Notes: generated from the sequence alone by a model not told the origin. Shown: positions 5,848 through 12,614, counted from the first letter of the stretch. The stretch: DNA of 15,129 bases from SKVL01 sp051745565 (GCA_051745565.1 JBNJEF010000015.1:1-15129); one strand, 5' to 3'. Translations and numbers: made by a program.

Positions 5848-6915
5848 ATGAAAGACAGATTAGAAAAAACTTTCTTGGAGTTAGTGGAGATCAGCGAGGT
5901 TTATCCGAAAGAAAAGGAGATCGTGAAATATTTGGAATCTTTCTTCAGCAGTTTGGGTTTGGAGTATGAAAGAGATGATTTTGGAAACCTCATTGCCAAG
6001 CTTCAAGGAGGTGGTGATCCGATAATGATAAATACCCATATGGACATTCCGGAACCTAATCCGGAGGTTAAGATAATTAAAGAAGGCGACATTATCCGTT
6101 CTGACGGGAATAGTATTTTGGGAGCCGATCCCAAATCCGGCTTGGCTACCATCTTGGAGTTTTTGAAAAATGTTAAGAAAGGTAAAAACAGCTACAGACC
6201 CTTGGAAGTGGTTTTCACCCGCGGGGAGGAGGCGGGCCTGAGAGGCGCCAAGTCCCTAGACCTCTCTCTTCTGGATTCCAAGGTTGGTTTGGTTCTTGAT
6301 GAGGATGGGCCTGTAACACAAGTGGTGACCCAAGCTCCGAACTATATATTAATGGATGCGGAATTTAAAGGCAAACAGGTTCATCCCAGAGAACCGGAGA
6401 AGGGTATAAACGCTCTGGAGGTTGCCGGTGAAGCTGTATCTCATGTCTCTTACGGGTATTCAAATCCTGATGTGATCTGGAACATTGGGGTTTTAAGGGC
6501 CGGAACTGCCAGGAATACCGTACCCGGAGTGGCTTACCTTCAGGCTGAACTGAGAAGTTATAAGGAAGATCTGGTTCTGACGGAATCCGAGAGAATAGCC
6601 GGTATTTTCAACGATCTTGCCGACGGATACGGCGCCGGATGTCAAACCGATATTAAATTTATGTACGGCGGATATAAACTGGAAAGAGACCACATTTTCT
6701 TTCAAGATCTTGAGAGAGCTTATAAAAAAATGGAGCTAAAACCCAATTATTTCTCCACTTTCGGCGGGAGTGATGCCAATGTGTTCAACGAGAACGGGAT
6801 AATGAGTACACCGATAGGGTCGGGATACCATAACGCTCATCAGCATTCAGAGTATATAGATCTTTCGGAAATGGAGGAGCTGGAGACTTTTTTGCATCTG
6901 TTCTGTGCTAATTGA
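5848..6915 (+). CDS. M20-family metallopeptidase (peptidase T-like), second paralogue
   Basis: A 355-aa cytoplasmic zinc peptidase of the same family as the 1255-2331 product. Visible landmarks: THMD (His64, Asp66), GADPKSG (bridging Asp94), RGEEAGLRGA (Glu127, Glu128), LVLDEDG (Asp151), AGTARNTVPG in the lid domain and NAHQHSEY carrying the last ligand (His331). All ligand positions are kept. Differences from the paralogue are ADP-K-SG for ADDKAG and HPRE for HAGA in the dimerisation domain, so substrate preference may differ. The start matches the conserved copy-A start. The 5' 119 bases and promoter are duplicated at 2544-2886, where the gene is truncated, so this is the functional copy. 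The paralogous pair may widen the range of peptides that can be hydrolysed. Confidence 0.93.
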   Translation: MKDRLEKTFLELVEISEVYPKEKEIVKYLESFFSSLGLEYERDDFGNLIAKLQGGGDPIMINTHMDIPEPNPEVKIIKEGDIIRSDGNSILGADPKSGLATILEFLKNVKKGKNSYRPLEVVFTRGEEAGLRGAKSLDLSLLDSKVGLVLDEDGPVTQVVTQAPNYILMDAEFKGKQVHPREPEKGINALEVAGEAVSHVSYGYSNPDVIWNIGVLRAGTARNTVPGVAYLQAELRSYKEDLVLTESERIAGIFNDLADGYGAGCQTDIKFMYGGYKLERDHIFFQDLERAYKKMELKPNYFSTFGGSDANVFNENGIMSTPIGSGYHNAHQHSEYIDLSEMEELETFLHLFCAN

Positions 6916-6926
6916 TATTTCTGTTT

Positions 6927-6977
6927 AGAATAAGGTTTCAGATTAATGATATAAGAGAACCCTTTTTCTTTTATTCT
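6927..6977 (+). terminator. Possible weak terminator after the second M20 gene
   Basis: AGAATAA (6927-6933) can pair with TTATTCT (6971-6977), and GGTT (6934-6937) with AACC (6958-6961). An inner CCTTTTTCTTTT tract follows the inner helix. The pairing is interrupted, so this is tentative. Confidence 0.3.
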
Positions 6978-7023
6978 GTAATTTAAGTATCTCTATCTAA
7001 ATAGATATTCAAGATCAAAAAGA

Positions 7024-7029
7024 TATAAT
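7024..7029 (+). promoter_or_regulatory. -10 box for a leaderless L,D-transpeptidase transcript
   Basis: A perfect TATAAT ends six bases before the ATG at 7036, placing the predicted transcription start on the A of that ATG. No RBS precedes either ATG. An inverted repeat TATCTA-aa-TAGATA (6994-7007) covers the expected -35 area and could be an operator. Confidence 0.65.
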
Positions 7030-7035
7030 ATGAGA

Positions 7036-7536
7036 ATGCAAAACATTGAAGTTCATTCTTCCGGGAAGCTTCTGTTTAAGGACAGAAAGTACAAGATCGC
7101 CATTGGTAAAAATGGTGTTACAAAAAACAAGGAAGAAGGCGATGGTAAAACACCGATCGGATGTTTCAAGATGAGAGAGATCCTGTACAGAAAAGATAAA
7201 GTCAAAAGACCAAAAAGCTCATTGCCGATAAAGGAGATACAAAAGGATGATGGATGGAGCGACGACCCTTCCAGCTCTAATTACAACAAACTCATAAAGC
7301 TCCCTGCAAATGAAAGCTACGAAGCTCTTTGGAGAGAGGACGATGTCTACGATCTCATAGTGCCCTTGGGATACAATGATCTCGATCCCGTATCCGGTAA
7401 GGGAAGTGCCATATTTATGCATATAGCAAGGCCGGATTTTTCTCCAACTGAGGGTTGTATAGCTCTATTAAAAGAGGATCTTTTGGAGATACTGGAAAAT
7501 ATTTCGAAGGACACTTTAGTTTGCGTGATCGCTTAA
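7036..7536 (+). CDS. L,D-transpeptidase (YkuD) family protein
   Basis: Belongs to the YkuD/ErfK-type catalytic fold that in other bacteria cross-links peptidoglycan or attaches proteins to it. Numbering from the ATG at 7030: IGKNGV (25-30), GDGKTPIGCFKMRE (37-50), DDGWSDDPSSSNYN (73-86), LWRED (100-104), then the catalytic signature GSAIFMHIARPDFSPTEGCIAL with His131 and nucleophile Cys143. The order matches the short YnhG-like subfamily rather than multi-domain Ldt enzymes, and the length is normal for it. There is no signal peptide or membrane anchor, unusual for an enzyme that must reach the cell wall, so export by another route or a cytoplasmic substrate is open. I prefer the ATG at 7036 over 7030 because TATAAT lies exactly six bases upstream of it. 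Confidence 0.9.
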   Translation: MQNIEVHSSGKLLFKDRKYKIAIGKNGVTKNKEEGDGKTPIGCFKMREILYRKDKVKRPKSSLPIKEIQKDDGWSDDPSSSNYNKLIKLPANESYEALWREDDVYDLIVPLGYNDLDPVSGKGSAIFMHIARPDFSPTEGCIALLKEDLLEILENISKDTLVCVIA

Positions 7537-7639
7537 ATTAAAAGTTAATCACTTAGTTGTACTTATTCTTTTTTGCAATGGACTAATATACTTGATCTAC
7601 AAGCGACTGTATTTCCTGGAAAAAGCAACTGAATTATGC

Positions 7640-7645
7640 TTGAAT
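7640..7645 (+). promoter_or_regulatory. TTGAAT box six bases before the S49 start
   Basis: TTGAAT-TAAACT-ATG. The same arrangement, TTGAWT plus an A/T-rich hexamer abutting the ATG, precedes the DUF4153 gene (TTGATT-TAAAAT) and the RhuM gene (TTGAAT-TAGATT). Candidate start-proximal promoter or leaderless initiation element; it is a poor match to TATAAT. Confidence 0.35.
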
Positions 7646-7651
7646 TAAACT

Positions 7652-8554
7652 ATGGAAAAAGAGGGCGAAACTAAAGTATCAACCGATTGGCGATCCAGGT
7701 TAAAAAGGATGTCCTTTGCTCTTCTTATGATCTTTTTGTTTTTCACTGCGGTTTTCTACTGGCTAAGTATGGGAATGATGTTAACTTACTATGATGATTT
7801 TGAAGATGATTCATATAATTGGGCTGATGATCAAGGATGTGAAGATTGGGCTTGTTCGCCTTTTAATTACTGTGGTTCAAATGAGAGTATAGGTATAGTT
7901 ACTCTATACGGCGGAATAGATACATATATGAACGATGAATGGTCAACCTCTTCGGACATTGTTTTAAGCCAAATAGATGCTTTTGAGAGGGATTCCCAAT
8001 TTGATACCATAATACTTTTGATCGACTCTTACGGGGGTTACATGGTCCCATCTGAGGAGATAGCCAATGCCTTGAAGCGCTCGGAGAAAGAGACTGTTGC
8101 AGTTATAAGGGAAGAGGGATTGTCAGGCGGGTATATGGCCGCAACCGGAGCCGATACCATATATGCAAGCCGCTTTTCAAGCGTTGGGAGCATAGGGGTT
8201 ACAATGTCCTATCTGGATTATTCCGAGCAGAGAAGGAAAGAAGGAGTTAGATACCTGAATATCTCATCGGGAAGATTCAAGGATGCCGGAGATCCTGATA
8301 GACCCCTTGATGAAGAGGAAAGAGAGTATCTTTTCGGGATAGTTAAGGATACGCACGAGATAATGGTTAAGATGGTGGCCGAGAACAGGGGGTTGGATAT
8401 TGAGGATGTAAGAACGGTCTCCGATGGCAAGATGATCCTGGGAGATGATGCCATGGAACAGGGTTTAATTGATAAAATAGGCGGATTGCATGATGCGCTA
8501 GGTGATATGGATAAAAGTATAGAAGACGCCTGTGAGCTATATTATATCTATTAA
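7652..8554 (+). CDS. sppA: SppA-like S49 family signal peptide peptidase
   Basis: Short-form (300 aa) membrane-bound serine protease, expected to degrade cleaved signal peptides or stress-damaged membrane proteins. Layout: a short cytoplasmic N-terminus, one membrane helix (about 21-46), then an external domain. The S49 fold is seen in LIDSYGGY (about 123-130), SGGYMAA with the predicted nucleophile Ser158, SVGSIGV (177-183) and the general-base Lys210 in SSGRFKDAGDPDRP. These match the Ser-Lys dyad of Bacillus-type SppA. Between the helix and the fold lies an acidic stretch with three cysteines (Cys63, Cys68, Cys74 in DDQGCEDWACSPFNYC), not usual in the family. No RBS is present. A terminator follows at 8559. 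Likely works alongside the protein-export functions nearby. Confidence 0.9.
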   Translation: MEKEGETKVSTDWRSRLKRMSFALLMIFLFFTAVFYWLSMGMMLTYYDDFEDDSYNWADDQGCEDWACSPFNYCGSNESIGIVTLYGGIDTYMNDEWSTSSDIVLSQIDAFERDSQFDTIILLIDSYGGYMVPSEEIANALKRSEKETVAVIREEGLSGGYMAATGADTIYASRFSSVGSIGVTMSYLDYSEQRRKEGVRYLNISSGRFKDAGDPDRPLDEEEREYLFGIVKDTHEIMVKMVAENRGLDIEDVRTVSDGKMILGDDAMEQGLIDKIGGLHDALGDMDKSIEDACELYYIY

Positions 8555-8558
8555 TATC

Positions 8559-8588
8559 AACCCTAATTATTATTAGGGTTTAATTTTA
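8559..8588 (+). terminator. Terminator after the S49 gene
   Basis: Perfect 9-bp arms AACCCTAAT (8559-8567) and ATTAGGGTT (8572-8580) around a 4-base loop, followed by TAATTTTAT. Confidence 0.8.
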
Positions 8589-8645
8589 TAAAATGATTTA
8601 AGCTATTAAAACCCCTTTTTACAGATACGTAACTTTTAAAATATA

Positions 8646-8672
8646 AACAGCCCACATGGTGGGCTGTTTTTG
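8646..8672. terminator. Terminator for the 68-aa membrane protein gene, probably bidirectional
   Basis: Perfect 10-bp arms AACAGCCCAC (8646-8655) and GTGGGCTGTT (8659-8668) with a 3-base loop. It lies five bases beyond the minus-strand stop at 8674. On the minus strand TATATTTTAAAA follows; on the plus strand TTTT follows. Confidence 0.8.
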
Positions 8673-8673
8673 G

Positions 8674-8880
8674 TCACCTCCTTATTGACCTGGCCGACCA
8701 CCTCAGTAGGTCGGCTATGGTGTTTAAAAAGAAAGCCGTTACTCGGCTTAATATCCTTATCCAGATACGGTTAACGTATCTGGCTCCGCGGTCTTGGGCC
8801 ACTATTAGCCCTAAGCCAACGGAGATGATGTATATTACCGCTACGTGTACCGCCAAAATGGCGATGGTGGACTCGTTCAT
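8674..8880 (-). CDS. Small single-pass membrane protein, 68 aa
   Basis: Starts MNESTIAILAVHVAVIYIIS. One clear hydrophobic helix (about 5-29) is followed by a basic segment (QDRGARYVNRIWIRILSR) and an amphipathic stretch (AFFLNTIADLLRW) ending in SARSIRR. By the positive-inside rule the C-terminus should be cytoplasmic. The reading frame is open upstream to 8946, but the ATG at 8880 is chosen because AAAGGAG lies just before it and a near-consensus promoter ends about 38 bases upstream. The complete set of promoter, RBS and terminator makes this a well-supported gene despite no recognisable family. It is divergent from the DUF4153 gene. The plus-strand frame across the same bases (8717-8926) has no such signals. 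Confidence 0.75.
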   Translation of the reverse strand: MNESTIAILAVHVAVIYIISVGLGLIVAQDRGARYVNRIWIRILSRVTAFFLNTIADLLRWSARSIRR

Positions 8881-8917
8881 GACCGCTCCTTTTGTTTTTG
8901 GTGTACCTCTGATGAGA

Positions 8918-8946
8918 TTTATATAATAAAGTGTAATATAAGTCAA
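8918..8946 (-). promoter_or_regulatory. Near-consensus sigma-70 promoter of the 68-aa gene
   Basis: On the minus strand TTGACT (8941-8946), exactly 17 bp, TATAAA (8918-8923). Expected transcription start near 8911, giving a leader of about 30 bases that contains the RBS. Confidence 0.8.
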
Positions 8947-9079
8947 CCCTTTACAGATCTCTTCTCTGTAAATTAAACGATTGTAAAAATATAGTGATAA
9001 TTTAGAAGCTGACCGTTTTCAATGTACTTTTTCTGAGATTATGACATAGTTAGAGTAATTCAAATAAATTTTTAAAATT

Positions 9080-9085
9080 TTGATT
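9080..9085 (+). promoter_or_regulatory. TTGATT box six bases before the DUF4153 start
   Basis: TTGATT-TAAAAT-ATG, the same layout as upstream of the S49 and RhuM genes. The other roughly 130 bases of this intergenic region hold only the divergent promoter at 8918-8946 and AT-rich DNA. Confidence 0.35.
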
Positions 9086-9091
9086 TAAAAT

Positions 9092-11173
9092 ATGCACAAA
9101 TTTATCAAGAAAATAAAACTGCAAAATTTGGCTACTATTATTACTGCTGTTTTTAAACGTATGCCTGTTCCGGTTCTTCTGTCGGTTTCCGCCTTTATAG
9201 TCATGATCACTTTGATAAGGGTTGACGGTCTTAGTCAGACCATTGAAAACAGTCTGGTCAAGCTTCTTATTACTCTTGTTTTATCATTTTTCTTTTCAGT
9301 GGCTTTATATTTCTTCTCTGAAAGCAGAAGGTATTCCGTTGTTAAAAAATGGAAAGTTCAGATCGCCACTTTGGTTTTTGGTGCCCTGTTCTTTTACTTT
9401 TTGGAAGAAAATCTGCTTGTAAATATGAAAATAGAGACGGCTGTCTATATCGCTTTAACTATTTTAGCTCTAGCTTGCTCTCTGTTTTTGGCTCGTTTTA
9501 TCAAAAAGTACTTCGTTGAGGTCGAAGATCAAGATGGGTTTTATGTTTTCTCTTATGAGTTGGTTTTGCGTTTTGCCATGTCGGCGATCACCGGTTTGGC
9601 TACTATGTTATTGGGCTTTGCCGCTTTGGTAGCTATATTTGCCCTGTTTGATCTGGAGGGAATAGATCAAAGTAAGTTCTTTGGATATTGGGCCAGTTTT
9701 TCGTTATTACTCTTGATGCCGACCTATTTCTTGGCCATAACTCCATCAATGGAGAAACTGAACATCGGTGAACTGGATGATATTACCGGTAATAAGTTTT
9801 ATAGCTTCTTGGTGAACTACGCGGCTTTGCCTGCGATCTATGTCTATTTCATTATTCTGTATACCTACACTTTAAAGGTACTTATTAATTTCAAAGATTG
9901 GCCACAGGGTGAAGTGGCGTGGCTTGTTATCCTGTTTTCCTTTTTTGGTTACATTGTCTATTTTGCTTCTTCCGCCTTTGAGGATAAATTTAAGCACGCA
10001 GGGATCTTTCGAAAGATCTTTCCTGTCTCGGTACTGCCTCAGACTCTGATGCTTTTTTATGCTATCGGTCTTCGTATTGATCAGTATGATCTTACTATTA
10101 ATAGGCAGTTTGTTGTTGTCTTCGGGTTGTGGCTGTTCGGGCTTTCGCTTTACTATGTTTTAAGTCGAAAAAAGGATCTAAGTATTATATTTAGCAGTCT
10201 GTTCATTTTGGTGGTGGTAGTTTCCATCGGTCCATGGTCAGTCTATGTAATGCCGGAACACCGCCAACAAGAAGATCTGCGCGCCAATCTAAATGAGGCC
10301 GGTATTCTAAAAGATGATGGAGAGATAGTTCCGCTTGAAAGTTATAGTTCTATCTCTAATGAACTTAGTGGGGAGATATACGGAAGTATCAAATATCTAT
10401 GTGAAGCACATGGCTGTGAGAGTTTGAATATGATCTTTGCCGATGAGATAGCAAAGATCAAGAAACAGGATAGGGAAGATTTTGAGAAAAGAAAAGAAGA
10501 GGAACTAAGGGAGGCCAAAGACCGTAAGAACTTGAGTGATGAGTATATAAAAGATATCGAAGAACGTGAGTATGGAGGGATCAATACCTGGAAGGTAATA
10601 AATGATCTTTCTGAGAAACTGAAAGTCAGAGCCTATAACTCTCGGAATCTGAATAATGATATGGCTCGAGATATTAGCTTTAGAAATGAAGCCGGAGGTC
10701 GGACAGACTCTCTTGAAGTTAAGGGATTTGATTACCTGACAGAAATTGTTCTAAACAAAGATCTAAGATCAATAGATGAAAAAGAAGATGTAGAGGACTT
10801 AGGTTACAGAGTGTATTTGGATATCGATGAAGAGATACTTGAAATACATTATGACGAAGAGATTAGGGAAGAATTCGATATTTCTGAAAGCATTATAGAG
10901 ACCCTGTTGGAAAAGAGAGACAGAGTGGAAGAGGGTAGATTCGGCGATCTGCATTTAACACTACCCAGTGAAGAGATGACGTTTGAACTGAGCGGTGAAA
11001 GATATGATCTGCGTGTGGTACTTACTTCCGTAACCTTGGAAAATCCGGATTGGAATGGGCCGGAAGAAAGTGAAGTAATGGATGAAGAGATAAATATTAG
11101 AAAAGAAACTACTTATTCTTATGCCAACGGATTTGTTTTGATAAGGGAAAAGAGTGGAAGTACTGATATATGA
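9092..11173 (+). CDS. DUF4153-type polytopic membrane protein, 693 aa
   Basis: The N-terminal half (to about residue 385) contains roughly ten or more hydrophobic helices. The stretch LRIDQYDLTINRQFVVVFGLW (read in two parts, about residues 328-349) matches the recurring 'LRIxxYGLTxxR...W' pattern that marks DUF4153/DUF4173-type proteins. The C-terminal 300 residues are soluble and strongly charged, with a coiled-coil-like stretch (KKQDREDFEKRKEEELREAK) and a mixed alpha/beta remainder. The function of the family is not established; envelope or stress roles have been suggested for relatives. There is no RBS, but a TTGATT box precedes the ATG. The stop overlaps the next start (ATGA at 11170-11173), so the following 96-aa protein is translationally coupled and probably a partner. 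Confidence 0.85.
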   Translation: MHKFIKKIKLQNLATIITAVFKRMPVPVLLSVSAFIVMITLIRVDGLSQTIENSLVKLLITLVLSFFFSVALYFFSESRRYSVVKKWKVQIATLVFGALFFYFLEENLLVNMKIETAVYIALTILALACSLFLARFIKKYFVEVEDQDGFYVFSYELVLRFAMSAITGLATMLLGFAALVAIFALFDLEGIDQSKFFGYWASFSLLLLMPTYFLAITPSMEKLNIGELDDITGNKFYSFLVNYAALPAIYVYFIILYTYTLKVLINFKDWPQGEVAWLVILFSFFGYIVYFASSAFEDKFKHAGIFRKIFPVSVLPQTLMLFYAIGLRIDQYDLTINRQFVVVFGLWLFGLSLYYVLSRKKDLSIIFSSLFILVVVVSIGPWSVYVMPEHRQQEDLRANLNEAGILKDDGEIVPLESYSSISNELSGEIYGSIKYLCEAHGCESLNMIFADEIAKIKKQDREDFEKRKEEELREAKDRKNLSDEYIKDIEEREYGGINTWKVINDLSEKLKVRAYNSRNLNNDMARDISFRNEAGGRTDSLEVKGFDYLTEIVLNKDLRSIDEKEDVEDLGYRVYLDIDEEILEIHYDEEIREEFDISESIIETLLEKRDRVEEGRFGDLHLTLPSEEMTFELSGERYDLRVVLTSVTLENPDWNGPEESEVMDEEINIRKETTYSYANGFVLIREKSGSTDI

Positions 11174-11460
11174 AAGATAAAAGAATAGTTAAAAGCGTTA
11201 CTGTCATACTTGCAATAGTATTTACTGTCTTAGTAACTATGTGCATCGCCGACTATCGCAGAACCCTTTACACTTTTGAAAAACCTATATTTGCACAAGT
11301 TGTTAACGGAGCTGATGATGGTGGTTCCGGGTCATATGTCGGAATAGGTTACTCGATTGATATTAAAGGTAACTTTATGCCGGAGGACGAGTTTAAAGGT
11401 GTTACCCATGCATCATTCTATGTGTTCGGTAAAAAGATCCACTCCACAATAAGAGATTAG
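11170..11460 (+). CDS. Membrane-anchored 96-aa protein coupled to the DUF4153 gene
   Basis: One N-terminal membrane helix (about 8-27) and an external domain beginning near FEKPIFAQVV, with DDGGSGSYVGIGYSIDIKG, then GVTHASFYVFGKKI and a terminal IRD. I recall similar short 'KPIF...DDGGSG.Y.GLGY' proteins from Gram-positive bacteria as uncharacterised, but I cannot name a family. The ATG overlaps the DUF4153 stop, so expression is coupled and the two products may act as one unit in the membrane. The last 59 codons, the stop and about 50 bases downstream are duplicated at 12651-12885. All eleven coding differences are synonymous, so this domain is under strong protein-level constraint. Confidence 0.85.
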   Translation: MKDKRIVKSVTVILAIVFTVLVTMCIADYRRTLYTFEKPIFAQVVNGADDGGSGSYVGIGYSIDIKGNFMPEDEFKGVTHASFYVFGKKIHSTIRD

Positions 11461-11515
11461 TCATTTTTTATTACCACAGTATTTACGAAAACTGTCTTTA
11501 AAGTGGCATATAAAT
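11280..11515. repeat. Direct repeat copy 1 (3' part of the 96-aa gene)
   Basis: Matches 12651-12885 in the same orientation. The two copies encode an identical 59-residue sequence from KPIFAQ to the stop and share TCATTTTTTATTACCACAGT beyond it. Similarity fades across a decayed copy of the promoter found before the TspO-like gene (here TTTAAAGTGGCATATAAAT). A sigma factor and a secreted repeat protein lie between the copies. Confidence 0.92.
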
Positions 11516-11529
11516 AGTGTTTGATAACT

Positions 11530-12057
11530 TTATTTTTCAGCTCTATTCTTTTTATCTATTTTGACTAAAATTGCCAGTTTGTCTATACCTCTATGGATTT
11601 GCACGACTACGGTATTATCCGGTTGCTGTGTTGCCTTGGCAATTTCTTTTATGGTCATCTCTTCTTCAAAGCGCATAGAGATGACTTTCTCATATTTATC
11701 TTCAAGTAGAGGGATCAATAAAATAGCTGCTTTTCCGTCTAACTGATCAAAGAGTCTTTCCGAGTTATCAAATTCAACCTGGAACCCGGATTCCATCATT
11801 GAGTCTAATGATATCTGTTTCTTTTTTCTATATTCATCAATAATAAGGCGATCTAGTACATGAAAAAGGAATCCCCTTACTGAATCGATCTGTTTATCCT
11901 TCAATAAGTATTTCCATGTCTTTAAAAAGGTGGTCTGTACCAGATCGTCAGCTAGATCTCGGTCACTTATTTTATAAAAAGATCGCCTTAAGAGCATCTG
12001 TTCATTATCCCTATACGCCCTTGCCATTATCTCTTTTTTGTTTTCTGTTTCGCTCAT
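11530..12057 (-). CDS. Sigma-70 family (ECF-like) RNA polymerase sigma factor
   Basis: A compact 175-aa sigma factor with only regions 2 and 4, as in extracytoplasmic-function types. Region 2 (about 11-79) shows DLADDLVQTTFLKTWKYL, then RGFLFHVLDRLIIDEYRKKK, the usual core-binding and -10-recognition helices. Region 4 (about 110-163) shows YEKVISMRFEEEMTIKEIAK and a helix-turn-helix (TIKEIAKATQQPDNTVVVQIHRG) for -35 binding. No anti-sigma gene is adjacent. The divergent neighbour (12176-12541) is a secreted repeat protein, a plausible target. There is no RBS; TATGAT lies nine bases before the ATG. Both genes lie between copies of the 96-aa gene's 3' end, so they probably arrived together. Its regulon cannot be read from this window. 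Confidence 0.9.
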   Translation of the reverse strand: MSETENKKEIMARAYRDNEQMLLRRSFYKISDRDLADDLVQTTFLKTWKYLLKDKQIDSVRGFLFHVLDRLIIDEYRKKKQISLDSMMESGFQVEFDNSERLFDQLDGKAAILLIPLLEDKYEKVISMRFEEEMTIKEIAKATQQPDNTVVVQIHRGIDKLAILVKIDKKNRAEK

Positions 12058-12154
12058 ATATTAAATTTATCATAGGACTGTCATAATTTCCTAATGGTAA
12101 CGGCTTTATTAGTATGGATAGAGAGAAAGGTTTTTGGTCGATCTATCTATAAAT

Positions 12155-12160
12155 TAATAT
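12155..12160 (+). promoter_or_regulatory. Candidate -10 of the secreted repeat protein
   Basis: TAATAT at 12155-12160, with TTGGTC at 12134-12139 (15-bp spacing) as a possible -35. The 118-bp intergenic region also carries the divergent sigma-factor promoter. An A-rich leader without a Shine-Dalgarno sequence precedes the ATG. Confidence 0.4.
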
Positions 12161-12175
12161 TAAAAAAATAAAACA

Positions 12176-12541
12176 ATGAAAATAAAAAATATTCTAAATG
12201 GATTTGTGGTCATGGCCTTGTTACTTCTTCCTGCGGTTTCTATGGCAAATACCTACCATTTCATTGACACCGGTGGAAACCTACAAAGTGTAGAAGCAGA
12301 TAATGCTTCAGTCGCTCTTGAAACAGCACATGAGCTTGGTATCCATAGTGGTGTGATGTTGGTTAAGGATGCAGATACAATTGCAACTGATCCCGTAGCC
12401 GATATTGGTTCAGGTAACTATTATCATTTTATTGATACAAGCGGTGATCTTCAGGGGATGTGGGCTGTAAATTCTACAGTCGCTCTTGAAACAGCACATG
12501 AGCTTGGTATTAATAGCGGTGTAATGTTAATAAAACAATAG
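12176..12541 (+). CDS. Secreted protein with two about 39-residue repeats, 121 aa
   Basis: The signal peptide is clear: MKIKNILNGF, a hydrophobic core VVMALLLLPAVS, and likely cleavage after SMA at about residue 25. The mature protein is two tandem repeats, each starting YHFIDT.G.LQ and ending VALETAHELGI.SGVML.K, joined by a short linker (DADTIATDPVADIGSGN). By my count 28 of 39 positions are identical between repeats, and about 34 consecutive bases encoding the VALETAHELG part are identical at DNA level, so the internal duplication is recent or kept alike by conversion. No enzymatic motif is seen; it looks like a small surface or periplasmic structural or binding protein. I recall YxF/YxY...SGVMLV repeats in Parcubacteria proteins but cannot name a family. 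It is divergent from the sigma factor. Confidence 0.85.
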   Translation: MKIKNILNGFVVMALLLLPAVSMANTYHFIDTGGNLQSVEADNASVALETAHELGIHSGVMLVKDADTIATDPVADIGSGNYYHFIDTSGDLQGMWAVNSTVALETAHELGINSGVMLIKQ

Positions 12542-12572
12542 CTGGAACATGGTAGTGCAAATCCCAAAAACG

Positions 12573-12614
12573 ACACGCTAGGCATAAACGTAAATTTATG
12601 CCTAGCGTGTTTTG
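12573..12614 (+). terminator. Strong terminator after the secreted repeat protein
   Basis: Perfect 16-bp arms (ACACGCTAGGCATAAA at 12573-12588 and its complement at 12595-12610) with a 6-base loop, followed by TTT. Confidence 0.88.

Larger units (their letters stand above)
5625..5966. repeat. Direct repeat copy B (about 342 bp)
   Basis: Matches 2544-2886 in the same orientation and leads into the intact second M20 gene. The left edge falls inside the microprotein at codon 25; the right edge is where copy A diverges, within the M20 coding region. Confidence 0.93.

Noticed and set aside
8717..8926. Plus-strand ORF antisense to the 68-aa membrane protein
   Set aside because: The minus-strand frame has promoter, RBS, terminator and a membrane helix; the plus-strand frame has none of these.
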